From assembly GCF_008364685.1 (NCBI RefSeq), contig NZ_VTTL01000004.1, forward strand, positions 320,543-384,542: 64,000 bases of DNA, written 5' to 3'. The stretch is from Xanthobacter oligotrophicus (lineage in GTDB: Bacteria > Pseudomonadota > Alphaproteobacteria > Rhizobiales > Xanthobacteraceae). The position numbers and the translations under genes are program-made. Positions 1 through 8,571 of this stretch are shown piece by piece. Every line of letters starts with the position of its first letter. Within the stretch, counting starts at the first letter, position 1. A model generated the notes under the pieces. The model was given only the letters and a program-made list of their open reading frames with translations, made no database searches and was not told the origin of the DNA.

Positions 1-255
1 GCCGGGCCCATGTAGCGCCGAGCCCATGTAGGGCCATCGTCCACCGGTTGGCCCTCCGGATCCGCCAGGGTCAGGGGGGCGCGGAACACGCGGTGCCGGC
101 GTCCCGGCGGGGCCTTGAGCAAAGGCGCGGAGCTTGTCCGTGTCCGGCGCTGTGATAGATCAGGAAAGGTAACCGATTCGGGCACGCGCCCGGATCGGTC
201 GTGTGTTTCGCCGTGTTTCCCTAGATCTGCCTTCGCGTCTGCCGCAGGACCGCCC
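1..255. other. Left-edge region, no assignable gene
   Basis: No gene can be supported here. A ten-base direct repeat (gcccatgtag) occurs at 6-15 and 22-31. Two minus-strand frames stay open to the left edge, so the start of a gene running off the window cannot be excluded, but no domain is recognisable in the short translation. Confidence 0.4.
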
Positions 256-1650
256 ATGTCGCCACCCCCGGTATGGCCAGCGCTTCCGGTCGCCACCGGC
301 GGGCCATCCGGCCGGCGGGTGCAGTATGCGGCGCTGCCGTATCGCGTGCGGCGCGACGGCGAAGTGCAGATCCGCCTCATCACCTCCCGCGAGACCCGGC
401 GCTGGGTCATCCCCAAGGGCTGGCCCATGAAGGGCCTGTCCCCGCCCAAGGCGGCGGCGCGCGAGGCTTATGAGGAAGCCGGGCTGGTGGGGGTGATCTC
501 GCGCGAACCGCTGGGCATGTACACCTACGAGAAGCGGCTCGGCACCCGCTCGGTGCTGTGCGACGTGCTGGTGTTCCCCCTCAAGGTCAAGCGGTTGCTG
601 GAGAAATGGCCCGAGCGGTTCCAGCGCTACGGCTTCTGGTTCTCCATCGACAGCGCCGCCGCGGCGGTCCAGGAGGAGGACCTCTCCGAGCTGATCCGCA
701 GCTTCGGCGAGATCATGGCCCGCAGGTGGGAGGCCGAGCGCCTCGAAGCCGAGCAGAAGACCAAGGCCAAGGCCTCGAAGGACAAGTCGGCGAGCGCCGT
801 GCCCGGCGTTGAAATGCCGGCCGGGGAGCGCGAGTCCAAGGACAACCCGACCAAGGCGAACCCGACCAAGGCGAACCCGACCAAGGCAAAGGGCACCAAG
901 GCCAAGCCGGACAAAGCCAGATCGCAGAAGGCGGCGCAGGTTGCTGCCGACGCGGACAGCGACACGGCTGTCGAACCTCAATCCGCGGGCAAGGCCAGGG
1001 CGGGCAAGGTCAGGCCGGACAAGGGCAAGACCGAAAAGGCGAAGCCCGACAAGATCAAGGCGGAAAAGGCCCCTCCGGCAAAGGGGGTGAAGGCCAAGTC
1101 GGAGAAGGCGGCCAAGGCGAAGGCCCGAGCTGCCGGGGACGAGACGGCTGCCGCCGGCAGTGCTTCAGAGCCGGCTGCCGCCACGAAGAAGGCGGCCAAG
1201 GGCAAGGGCGGGAAGGCGGCCCGCAAGGGCGCTCAGGTCAGCCTCCTTGCGGCCCCCGATGTGCCGCCGCCTGTCGTCGCGAAGGTTGGCCGGGACGTGG
1301 CGCCGGTCGCGGCGGCGAAGGCCCATGGCCGGCCGATCCGCAAGGCAGCCGTGGCCAAAAGGGCGGAGACGGTCACGAAGCCGGGATGGATGCCGGAGAA
1401 GAAGGCGCCGTCGGCCAAGAAGGTGACATCGCTGAAAAAGGCATCGACGGTGAAGAAGGGGACCGCGGTGCGCAAAGCCGCGCCGGCCATGGTTCCGGCC
1501 AAAGCTCCGGCCAAAGTCCCCGCAAAGCCCTCTGCGAAGCCGTTGGCCGGCGAACCCGCCAAGGGCGTGTCGCGGAGCGTGCCAAAGGGCGCGTCAGCCG
1601 ACAAGCGCAAGTCGAAAACGCCGGCTCCGCCGGAGAAGCCCGGGTCCTGA
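256..1650 (+). CDS. NUDIX hydrolase with long lysine/alanine-rich C-terminal tail
   Basis: This encodes about 464 residues. The first ~155 form a NUDIX domain of the small diphosphoinositol-polyphosphate/dinucleotide hydrolase type, expected to cleave a nucleoside-diphosphate-linked substrate in the cytoplasm. The NUDIX box lies at residues 55-77 and ends in REAYEEAGL. The first glutamate of the classical G-x5-E spacing is a leucine, while the RE..EE metal-binding core is intact. From about residue 165 to the end the protein is low-complexity Lys/Ala/Pro sequence like bacterial histone H1-like tails, including three NPTKA repeats. ATG 256 is preferred because the domain begins shortly after it; an in-frame GTG-type start at 115 would only add unstructured residues. 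The tail has the same base composition as its surroundings. The substrate cannot be named. Confidence 0.85.
   Translation: MSPPPVWPALPVATGGPSGRRVQYAALPYRVRRDGEVQIRLITSRETRRWVIPKGWPMKGLSPPKAAAREAYEEAGLVGVISREPLGMYTYEKRLGTRSVLCDVLVFPLKVKRLLEKWPERFQRYGFWFSIDSAAAAVQEEDLSELIRSFGEIMARRWEAERLEAEQKTKAKASKDKSASAVPGVEMPAGERESKDNPTKANPTKANPTKAKGTKAKPDKARSQKAAQVAADADSDTAVEPQSAGKARAGKVRPDKGKTEKAKPDKIKAEKAPPAKGVKAKSEKAAKAKARAAGDETAAAGSASEPAAATKKAAKGKGGKAARKGAQVSLLAAPDVPPPVVAKVGRDVAPVAAAKAHGRPIRKAAVAKRAETVTKPGWMPEKKAPSAKKVTSLKKASTVKKGTAVRKAAPAMVPAKAPAKVPAKPSAKPLAGEPAKGVSRSVPKGASADKRKSKTPAPPEKPGS
844..888 (+). repeat. Three tandem 15-bp units inside the NUDIX gene tail
   Basis: Three head-to-tail copies of aacccgaccaaggcg (844-858, 859-873, 874-888, the last with one change) encode NPTKA three times. 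This is the kind of unit by which the basic tail could expand or shrink through slippage. Confidence 0.9.
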
Positions 1651-1713
1651 ACGATCGCGGCAAGGGAGGCTGCCCGGGCTGTAAGACCACGTCCGGCGCG
1701 TGGACGAAATGCG

Positions 1714-1743
1714 CGCGGCGCCGGTCGATGAACCGGCGCCGCG
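1714..1743. terminator. Strong GC hairpin between convergent genes
   Basis: Arms 1714-1725 and 1732-1743 pair over 12 bp around a 6-base loop. It lies between the NUDIX gene on plus and the DUF2189 gene on minus, which converge. There is no T-run, so it is a candidate bidirectional terminator only. Confidence 0.5.
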
Positions 1744-1768
1744 AGTGTCCACTCTGCCTGAAGGCGCT

Positions 1769-2566
1769 CTACGCGGCGGGGACCACCGCCTTGCGGTAGA
1801 TGTGCCAGGTGGCGTGGCCGAGCACCGGCAGCACCACGATGAGCCCCAGGAAGCAGGGCACCGAGCCGGCGGCGAGCAGCGCCACCACGATCAGGCCCCA
1901 GGCGATCATGGGGCCGGGGCTGGCGAGCACCGCCTGCACGCTGGTGATCATGGCCGTGACCACGTCGATGTCGCGATCCATCAGCAGCGGAAACGACACC
2001 ACGGTGATGGAGAACAGGCCCAGCGCCAGCGCCGCGCCCACCACATGGCCCACCGCCAGGAAGGTCAGGCCGTCCTGCGTGGTGAACACCACGTGCAGGA
2101 ACTCGTTGAGGGTGCCGAACGAGGAGTAGCCGAGGAATAGCGCCAGCAGCAGGCGCACCTGGTACATCCAGATGATGAAGGCGAAGATGGTGACGAAGGC
2201 CATCCAGCCCAGTTCCCGCTGGCGCTGGGCGAACACGGTGGACATCACCCCCTTGAGCGTCGGCTGGCGCCCGGCCTCGATCTCCCGGCTCACGTCATAA
2301 AGGCCGGCGGCCACGAACGGGCCGATGAGCACCGAGCCAGCCAGCAGCGGATAGGCGAGATAGCCCAGGTCCAGCGCGAACACACAGGACAGAAGGAAGA
2401 TGCCGCCGAAGGCGTAGACCGCGCCCAGAAGGGCGCCGATGACGGGTGCGCGATTGAAATCCTCGACCCCCGCGAGGAGGGCCTCCTTCACGTCGGCAAA
2501 AGAAATGGCGCGGACAACGGGCGCCACCGGCCCAGCTTGCACCGGCCGATCAAGAACAGTGGCCAT
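1769..2566 (-). CDS. DUF2189 family integral membrane protein
   Basis: A 265-residue hydrophobic protein with about six membrane segments, matching the alphaproteobacterial DUF2189 family in length and in the conserved N-terminal stretch around FADVKEALLAGVEDF. The pattern LLMDRDIDVVTAM in the second half is also typical. A 40-residue polar N-terminus precedes the first membrane segment. The function of the family is not established; members are often near cytochrome oxidase or transport genes, but nothing here supports a role. The gene is monocistronic, converging on the NUDIX gene and about 110 bases downstream, in its own direction, of the Lrp-type regulator gene. Confidence 0.85.
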   Translation of the reverse strand: MATVLDRPVQAGPVAPVVRAISFADVKEALLAGVEDFNRAPVIGALLGAVYAFGGIFLLSCVFALDLGYLAYPLLAGSVLIGPFVAAGLYDVSREIEAGRQPTLKGVMSTVFAQRQRELGWMAFVTIFAFIIWMYQVRLLLALFLGYSSFGTLNEFLHVVFTTQDGLTFLAVGHVVGAALALGLFSITVVSFPLLMDRDIDVVTAMITSVQAVLASPGPMIAWGLIVVALLAAGSVPCFLGLIVVLPVLGHATWHIYRKAVVPAA

Positions 2567-2677
2567 ATGTCACTCCCTGAAGGCCACATCGGGCCTCTTA
2601 TGTTTTGTTGAGAGAGTGAGGTCGCATCGGCCCCTTGTAAAGGGCGACGAAGGGTCAAGGTCCACGATTGCCGCAGT

Positions 2678-3148
2678 TCAGGCCCCGTCGTCCTTCACCG
2701 GCTCCATGACCACGTAGGTTGAGGTGCTCGCCACATGGGGCAGGGCGGAGATCTTCTCCCCCAGCACCGCGCGATAGCGGCGGATGTCGCGCGTGCGCAC
2801 CTTCAGCAGGTAGTCGAACGAGCCCGCGATCATGTGGCAGGCCTCCACCTCCTTGATCCGGAGCACCGCCGCATTGAAGGCGGACAGCGCCTTCTCGGTG
2901 GTCTCGGAGAGCTTCACCTCGGTGAAGGCGATGTGCTCCAGCCGGAGCTTCACCGGATCAAGCACCGCGCGGAAGCCGCGGATGTAGCCCTCGTCCATCA
3001 GCCGCTTCAGCCGCGCCTGGCACGGGCTGCGCGACAGGCCCACCCGCGCCGCAAGGTCGGTGACGGACATGCGGCCATCCTCCACCAGCGCGGCGATGAT
3101 GCGGGCATCGAAGGCGTCGATTTGACTGTCAGATGCGCCATTATCCAT
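2678..3148 (-). CDS. putR: Lrp/AsnC-family regulator, probable PutR
   Basis: A 156-residue Lrp/AsnC regulator: an N-terminal winged helix-turn-helix (about residues 8-60, with the typical LAARVGLSRSPCQARLKRL helix) and a C-terminal RAM ligand-binding domain with an AGSFDYLLKVRTRD core. It is transcribed divergently from putA with about 160 bases between the two starts. In other alphaproteobacteria PutR, an Lrp-type protein, sits in this position and activates putA in response to proline; that role is inferred here from arrangement and family. The intergenic region is AT-richer than its surroundings, as expected for Lrp-type binding, but I could not define an operator. Confidence 0.85.
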   Translation of the reverse strand: MDNGASDSQIDAFDARIIAALVEDGRMSVTDLAARVGLSRSPCQARLKRLMDEGYIRGFRAVLDPVKLRLEHIAFTEVKLSETTEKALSAFNAAVLRIKEVEACHMIAGSFDYLLKVRTRDIRRYRAVLGEKISALPHVASTSTYVVMEPVKDDGA

Positions 3149-3307
3149 AAAAATGATCCAATATGGCAGTCATTTAAAGTCAGTATGAGTGGCTCTTCGG
3201 CAGATGAAAAGCCGGAATGCCTGACGCCTCTGGATTAGCATGTGAACAGCCGTCGAAACCGTCCCGTGCCGCGGTGATCCGCCTGCCGGGGGACGAGGAA
3301 ACACATC

Positions 3308-6300
3308 ATGATCCCCGCCGCCGCCGCGCCCTGGGCCGCCCCTGAACCCGCTCCGCTCTTCGCCGATTTCGCGCCGCCGGCCGGCCCGCCCACCCCTCTG
3401 CGTGCGGCCCTCGCCGCCGCGCATCGCCGCCCGGAGCGGGAGGTGATCGCCGATCTTTTGCCCGACGCCCGCCTGCCGCCGGAGCTGCGCGCCCGCATCG
3501 CCGCGCGGGCGGGGAATCTCGTCACCCGGCTGCGGGCGAAGCCGCGCGGATCGGTGGTGGCGGCGCTGGTGCAGGAATATGCCCTCTCCAGCCAGGAGGG
3601 CGTCGCGCTCATGTGCCTTGCCGAGGCGCTGCTGCGCATTCCTGATAACGAGACCCGCGACGCCCTCATCCGCGACAAGATCGGCCATGGCGACTGGCAG
3701 GCGCATCTCGGCGGCGGGCGCTCCCTGTTCGTGAATGCGGCCACCTGGGGCCTCGTCCTCACCGGCAAGCTCACCGCCACCGCCGACGACGGGCGGCTCA
3801 CCACCGCGCTCACCCGCCTCGTGGCGCGCTGCGGCGAACCCCTGATCCGCCGCGCGGTGGACATGGCCATCGGGCTGATGGGCGCCGAGTTCGTCATGGG
3901 CCGCACCATCGAGGAAGCGCTTCACCGCGCCGGCAAACGCGAGGCGCAGGGCTTCTCCTATTCCTTCGACATGCTGGGCGAGGCGGCCATGACAACGGCC
4001 GACGCGGAACGCTATTTCGCGGCCTATGGCGCCGCCATCGAGGCCATCGGCAAGGCCTCGGCGGGGCGGGGCATCCACAAAGGGCCGGGCATCTCGGTGA
4101 AGCTCTCCGCGCTCCATCCGCGCTATGCCCGCGCGCAGGCGGGCCGGGTGATGGCGGAACTGCTGCCGCGCCTTGAACGCCTCGCGCTGCTGGCCCGGGG
4201 CTACGACATCGGCTTCAACATCGATGCGGAGGAGCAGGACCGCCTGGAACTCTCCCTCGATCTTCTGGAAGCGCTCGCCGCCCATCCCGGCCTTGCGGGG
4301 TGGAACGGCATCGGCTTCGTGGTGCAGGCCTATGGCAAGCGCTGCCCGGCGGTGCTCGACTTCGTCATCGATCTCGCCCGTCGCACCGGCCGGCGCATCA
4401 TGGTGCGCCTCGTGAAAGGCGCCTATTGGGATGCCGAGATCAAGCGCGCGCAGGTGGACGGGATGACGGATTTCCCCGTCTTCACCCGCAAGGTGCACAC
4501 GGACCTTTGCTACATCGCCTGCGCCCGCAAGCTGCTTGCCGCGCGCGATGCGGTCTTTCCCCAGTTCGCCACCCACAATGCCCAGACGCTGGCCGCCATC
4601 TTTGAGCTGGCGGGGCCGGATTTCCGCGCCGGCGACTACGAGTTCCAGTGCCTCCACGGCATGGGCGAGCCGCTATACGAGGAGGTGGTGGGGCCGCTTG
4701 GCCGGCCCTGCCGCATCTATGCGCCGGTGGGCACCCATGAGACGCTGCTCGCCTATCTGGTGCGGCGGCTGCTGGAGAACGGCGCCAATTCCTCCTTCGT
4801 CCACCGCCTTGCCGATGACCGCGTGCCGCTGGCCGAGCTGATCGCCGATCCGGCAGAGACGGTGGCCGCCATGCCCGACGCCGGCGCCCCCAGCCCGGCC
4901 ATCGCCGCCCCGCGCGACCTGTACAGCACGCGGGCCAATTCCGCCGGCCTCGACCTGTCGAGCGACGCCGTGCTGGCCGCCCTTGGCCAGGTCCTCGCTG
5001 CGGGTCGGGCCACACCATGGCGGGCGCATCCTGCGGGCGGTGGCGGGCCGGCGCGGGCGGTGCGCAATCCCGGCGACCATCGCGACGAGGTGGGCGCCGT
5101 GCGCGAGGCCGGCGCCGAAGATGTGGTGCGGGCGGTGGCCGTGGCTGCCGGCGCCGCGCCCGGCTGGGCCGCGCTCTCGCCCGCCGAGCGCGCGGCGCCT
5201 TTACGCGCCGCAGCCGACATGCTGGAAGCGCAGGTGCCCCACCTGCTCGGCCTGATCATGCGCGAGGCGGGCAAGTCCGCCGCCAACGGGGTGGCCGAGG
5301 TGCGCGAGGCGGTGGACTTCCTGCGCTATTATGCCGACGAGGCGACAGCCCGCCTCACCCGCGACCATCGCCCGCTGGGGCCGGTGGCCTGCATCAGCCC
5401 GTGGAACTTCCCTCTCGCCATCTTCACCGGGCAGGTGGCGGCGGCGCTGGCGGCGGGCAATCCCGTGCTCGCCAAGCCGGCGGAGGAGACACCGCTCATC
5501 GCCGCCGAGGCGGTGCGGCTGCTGCATGCCGCCGGCATTCCACAGGATGTGCTCCAGCTGCTGCCCGGCAATGGAACGGTGGGTGCGGCGCTGGTCGCGG
5601 CGCCGGAGGTGGCGGGGGTCATGTTCACCGGCTCCACGGATGTGGCGCGACGCATCGCCGGGGTGCTCGCCCAACGCCTGTCGCCTGCGGGGCGACCGGT
5701 GCCGCTCATCGCCGAGACCGGCGGGCAGAATGCCATGATCGTGGACAGTTCCGCCTTGCCCGAGCAGGTGGTGGCGGATGTGCTGGCCTCCGCCTTCGAC
5801 AGCGCCGGCCAGCGCTGCTCGGCCCTGCGCGTGCTCTGCCTGCAGGAGGAGGTGGCCGACCCCATGCTCGCCATGCTGAAGGGCGCCATGGCGGAGCTGG
5901 AGATCGGCCGCGCGGACCGCCTGTGCGTGGATGTGGGGCCGGTCATCACCGCCGAGGCGCAGGCGGGCATCGAGACCCATGTGGCGGCCATGGCAGCGCG
6001 CGGTTTTCGCGTCCATCGCCTGCCTTTGCCGGCTGAGGCGGCGAACGGCACCTTCGTTGCGCCGACGCTGATCGAGATTTCATCCATGGCGGATGTCACG
6101 GCAGAGGTGTTCGGCCCGGTGCTGCATGTGCTGCGCTGGCGGCGGGCGGATCTGCGCCGCCTCGTCGCCGACATCAACGCCACGGGCTACGGCCTCACCT
6201 TCGGCCTGCACACGCGGCTGGACGAGACCATCGCGGCGGTGATGGACCAGGTGGCGGCCGGCAACCTCTATGTGAACCGCAACATGATCGGCGCAGTAGT

Positions 6301-6988
6301 GGGGGTGCAGCCCTTCGGCGGCCACGGCCTCTCCGGCACCGGGCCGAAGGCGAGCGGGCCGCTTTATCTCGGCCGGCTGGTGACCGGTCCGGCCTTCGCC
6401 CTTGGCGCCGGCACGGCGGACGGGGCGGCGCTGGCCTTCGCCGATTGGCTGGAGGGGCGCGGGCGAGTGGATGACGCGACGGCGGTGCGGGCGCTGGCGG
6501 AGGCCGTGCCGCTGGGCCTGTCGCTGGATCTGCCCGGTCCGGTGGGCGAGCGCAACAGCTGGCGCCTGCGCCCGCGCGGCACCCTGCTGTTGTTGCCGAC
6601 CAGCGAGACGGGGCTGATGCGCCAGATCGGCACCGCCCTGGCCACCGGCAATCGGGCGGTCATCGAGGCCGAGGCGGGGCTCTTGAGCCAGCTCGCGGGA
6701 GTGCCGCCGGCGGTGGCGGCGCGCCTTCGCATGGGCGGGCAAGCTATGGGGGCGGAGGGCGGCCCGTTCGCGGCAGCTCTGGCGGAAGGGGAGGGGGCGG
6801 CACTCGTGGCCGTTGCCGGGCGCCTCGCCGCGCTGCCGGGGCCGATCGTGCCGCTCCATGGGGCGACGCCGGACGACATCGCCGCCTCGCCCTTCGCCTT
6901 CCCGGCGCAGCTGCTGCTGGAAGAGGTCTCGCTGAGCGTGAACACGGCGGCGGCGGGCGGCAATGCGAGCCTGCTGGCCGTGGCTTGA
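3308..6988 (+). CDS. putA: Bifunctional proline dehydrogenase / P5C dehydrogenase PutA
   Basis: This 1226-residue enzyme oxidises proline to glutamate: the FAD-dependent proline dehydrogenase barrel makes pyrroline-5-carboxylate, and the NAD-dependent aldehyde dehydrogenase domain makes glutamate, with electrons entering the quinone pool at the inner membrane. The PRODH barrel covers about residues 60-480 (KGAYWD near 370, FATHNAQT after it). The aldehyde dehydrogenase domain covers about 540-1010, with catalytic Glu803 in ETGGQ and nucleophile Cys837 in SAGQRCS. The last ~200 residues correspond to the C-terminal flap domain of long PutAs. No ribbon-helix-helix DNA-binding domain is present at the N-terminus, unlike the enterobacterial trifunctional form, which fits regulation by the divergent Lrp-type gene. 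ATG 3308 follows a GAGGAAA ribosome-binding sequence. Confidence 0.97.
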   Translation: MIPAAAAPWAAPEPAPLFADFAPPAGPPTPLRAALAAAHRRPEREVIADLLPDARLPPELRARIAARAGNLVTRLRAKPRGSVVAALVQEYALSSQEGVALMCLAEALLRIPDNETRDALIRDKIGHGDWQAHLGGGRSLFVNAATWGLVLTGKLTATADDGRLTTALTRLVARCGEPLIRRAVDMAIGLMGAEFVMGRTIEEALHRAGKREAQGFSYSFDMLGEAAMTTADAERYFAAYGAAIEAIGKASAGRGIHKGPGISVKLSALHPRYARAQAGRVMAELLPRLERLALLARGYDIGFNIDAEEQDRLELSLDLLEALAAHPGLAGWNGIGFVVQAYGKRCPAVLDFVIDLARRTGRRIMVRLVKGAYWDAEIKRAQVDGMTDFPVFTRKVHTDLCYIACARKLLAARDAVFPQFATHNAQTLAAIFELAGPDFRAGDYEFQCLHGMGEPLYEEVVGPLGRPCRIYAPVGTHETLLAYLVRRLLENGANSSFVHRLADDRVPLAELIADPAETVAAMPDAGAPSPAIAAPRDLYSTRANSAGLDLSSDAVLAALGQVLAAGRATPWRAHPAGGGGPARAVRNPGDHRDEVGAVREAGAEDVVRAVAVAAGAAPGWAALSPAERAAPLRAAADMLEAQVPHLLGLIMREAGKSAANGVAEVREAVDFLRYYADEATARLTRDHRPLGPVACISPWNFPLAIFTGQVAAALAAGNPVLAKPAEETPLIAAEAVRLLHAAGIPQDVLQLLPGNGTVGAALVAAPEVAGVMFTGSTDVARRIAGVLAQRLSPAGRPVPLIAETGGQNAMIVDSSALPEQVVADVLASAFDSAGQRCSALRVLCLQEEVADPMLAMLKGAMAELEIGRADRLCVDVGPVITAEAQAGIETHVAAMAARGFRVHRLPLPAEAANGTFVAPTLIEISSMADVTAEVFGPVLHVLRWRRADLRRLVADINATGYGLTFGLHTRLDETIAAVMDQVAAGNLYVNRNMIGAVVGVQPFGGHGLSGTGPKASGPLYLGRLVTGPAFALGAGTADGAALAFADWLEGRGRVDDATAVRALAEAVPLGLSLDLPGPVGERNSWRLRPRGTLLLLPTSETGLMRQIGTALATGNRAVIEAEAGLLSQLAGVPPAVAARLRMGGQAMGAEGGPFAAALAEGEGAALVAVAGRLAALPGPIVPLHGATPDDIAASPFAFPAQLLLEEVSLSVNTAAAGGNASLLAVA

Positions 6989-7010
6989 GGCACCCCTTCG
7001 CCTGAACGCC

Positions 7011-7268
7011 CTACTTCTTGCGCTGGCTGGCGATCAGCGCACCGAGGGTCGCCTGGCAGGGGGGCGTCACCTCGTCCCTGTGATCCTTGAGGCATTGGAA
7101 GAGGCGGTCGGCGCCCGGCTCGATGCTGCCGCACAGCTTCGTCACGTCGGCCTCGCAGGCGGTGCGCAGCGCCTTGGCCTGCTCCGGTGTCTGCGCCCGC
7201 GCGCCCAGCGAGAGGCCGAACGCGAGGAGCGGCAGGGCGAGGACGCAGGCGAGGCGGTTACGGGACAT
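7011..7268 (-). CDS. Small secreted cysteine-rich-repeat protein
   Basis: An 85-residue protein with an N-terminal signal peptide (LACVLALPLLAFGLSLGARA, cleavage after ARA likely) and a mature domain with four cysteines spaced in the pattern of the cysteine-rich repeat family: ACEADVTKLC and LFQCLKDHRDEVTPPC. Such proteins are exported and thought to form two disulfides; no activity is known. ATG 7268 is preferred over the in-frame upstream start at 7310 because the signal peptide begins there. It converges on putA with only about 20 bases between the stops. Confidence 0.75.
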   Translation of the reverse strand: MSRNRLACVLALPLLAFGLSLGARAQTPEQAKALRTACEADVTKLCGSIEPGADRLFQCLKDHRDEVTPPCQATLGALIASQRKK

Positions 7269-7324
7269 GATCTTGCTCCACAGCTTCAGCCGCCCGTCGC
7301 TCCGCCCCATATAGCGCGTCGGAC

Positions 7325-7349
7325 AAGGCGGCCTTCAGGGCCCCGCCTT
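7325..7349 (-). terminator. Hairpin downstream of ltnD-like gene
   Basis: Arms AAGGCGG (7325-7331) and CCGCCTT (7343-7349) flank an 11-base loop, just past the stop of the minus-strand dehydrogenase gene. No T-run follows, so termination is only suggested by position. Confidence 0.35.
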
Positions 7350-7363
7350 ACCACGGCGTCCCC

Positions 7364-8287
7364 TCAAACACCCGGCAGCTTCGTCCCCGTGATCTGCGCA
7401 TAGAGCCGCGCCACGGAGGCGTCGTCGTCCCGCCCCATGCCGGAGGCGGAAGCGGCGAGGAACATCTGCAAGGCGGCGGCAGAGACCGGCACCGGGAATT
7501 TGGCGCTGCGGGCCATGTCCTGGACGATGCCGAGGTCCTTCACGAAGATGTCCACCGCGCTTTTCGGGCTGTAGTCGCCGGAGAGCACGTGGGGCATGCG
7601 GTTCTCGAACATCCAGCTGTTGCCGGCGGAGGCGGTGATCACCTCATACACCTTCTTCAGGTCGAGCCCCTGGCGGGCGGCAAAGGCCATGGCCTCGCAG
7701 GCGGCGGCGATGTGCACGCCGGCAAGCAACTGGTTGATCATCTTGAAGGCCGCGCCGGCCCCCGCCGCATCGCCCAGGGTGTAGAGCTTGGCCGCCATGG
7801 CATCCAAGGCCGGCCGGGCCTTGGCGAAGGCCGCCGGGCTGCCGGAGGCGAGGATGGTGAGCGCGCCCTCCGCCGCCCGCTGCGCGCCGCCCGAGATGGG
7901 GGCGTCGAGATAAAGCCGTCCCGTGGCCTCAAGCCGCGCGGCAAGGGCGCGGGCCACGTCCGGGTCCATGGTGGCGCAGGAGATGAAGACGGCGCCTTCC
8001 GGCAGCGTCTGCGCCACGCCTTCGGGGCCGAACAGGATGGCTTCGGTCTGCGCGGCATTCACCACCACGCTCACCACCATGTCGGCGCCCTGCGCCACCT
8101 CGGCGGCGGACGCAGCCCCGCGCCCGCCCTGCGCCACGAAGCGGGCCACGGCTTCGGGACCCACATCGCAGCCGGCCACATCGATCCCCGCCCGCAACAG
8201 GGACTGCGCCATGCCGAACCCCATGGAGCCGAGCCCCACGACGCCGGCACGCTTGGTGGTATTCGGCGTTTCCCCGGTGCTGCTCAT
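7364..8287 (-). CDS. ltnD: L-threonate dehydrogenase-like (3-hydroxyisobutyrate dehydrogenase family)
   Basis: A 307-residue NAD(P)-dependent beta-hydroxyacid dehydrogenase. The N-terminal Rossmann motif GLGSMGFGM (about residues 18-26), the substrate loop DAPISGGAQRAAEG, and the catalytic lysine in KMINQLLAG are all present. The stretch VVVNAAQTEAILFG is typical of LtnD, which oxidises L-threonate to 2-oxo-tetronate. The partner enzymes of that pathway (OtnI, OtnK, OtnC) are absent from the window, so the threonate assignment rests on sequence resemblance alone; another 3-hydroxyacid is possible. It is apparently monocistronic, separated from the upstream deacetylase gene by two hairpins. 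Confidence 0.8.
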   Translation of the reverse strand: MSSTGETPNTTKRAGVVGLGSMGFGMAQSLLRAGIDVAGCDVGPEAVARFVAQGGRGAASAAEVAQGADMVVSVVVNAAQTEAILFGPEGVAQTLPEGAVFISCATMDPDVARALAARLEATGRLYLDAPISGGAQRAAEGALTILASGSPAAFAKARPALDAMAAKLYTLGDAAGAGAAFKMINQLLAGVHIAAACEAMAFAARQGLDLKKVYEVITASAGNSWMFENRMPHVLSGDYSPKSAVDIFVKDLGIVQDMARSAKFPVPVSAAALQMFLAASASGMGRDDDASVARLYAQITGTKLPGV

Positions 8288-8418
8288 GGCCTGCTCCCTT
8301 TTCGCGTCGCCGGCCTCGACTGCCGGCGCATCTTGCTTTTGGTCTTTGTAGGAGCGCGGGCTGGAACCTTCAAATCGTTTCAGCCGGGCCGGCGGCCCGC
8401 CACACGCACAAATGAAAA

Positions 8419-8443
8419 GAGCCCGTTCCAGGGGAACGGGCTC
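8419..8443 (-). terminator. Intrinsic terminator, minus strand
   Basis: An 11-bp perfect stem (8419-8429 with 8433-8443) with a 3-base loop; read on the minus strand it is followed by a TTTT run. It is the second of two hairpins after the deacetylase gene. Confidence 0.7.
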
Positions 8444-8470
8444 TCAGGTTTGAAAGGGCTGGCTGACTCA

Positions 8471-8509
8471 CACCAAAGGCCCGTGAGCGCGACTCACGGG
8501 CCTTTGGTG
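8471..8509 (-). terminator. 16-bp perfect hairpin after the deacetylase gene
   Basis: Arms 8471-8486 and 8494-8509 pair perfectly over 16 bp around a 7-base loop, starting about 60 bases past the deacetylase stop. With the next hairpin it forms a tandem pair that should isolate the deacetylase gene from the dehydrogenase gene; it may also protect the mRNA 3' end. Confidence 0.6.
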
Positions 8510-8571
8510 AAGCCCGCGCGGCGCCTGAGCGCGACCCTCTCGGCACCGGTCAAAGACCGGGGCCGTTGGTA

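Noticed and set aside
1-114. Open minus-strand frames at the left edge that might be the start of a gene
   Set aside because: The translation is short, has no recognisable motif, and two frames are equally open.
160-981. 273-codon minus-strand open frame
   Set aside because: Antisense to the NUDIX domain and basic tail; composition is that of a GC-rich shadow frame.
3149-3307. A palindromic Lrp-type operator between putR and putA
   Set aside because: The ATGA...TCAT symmetry around 3150-3175 has mismatched inner bases, so no defined site can be claimed.
3170-4657. 495-codon minus-strand open frame
   Set aside because: Lies opposite putA and is His/Arg/Gly/Ala-rich without domains; a shadow of the PRODH coding sequence.
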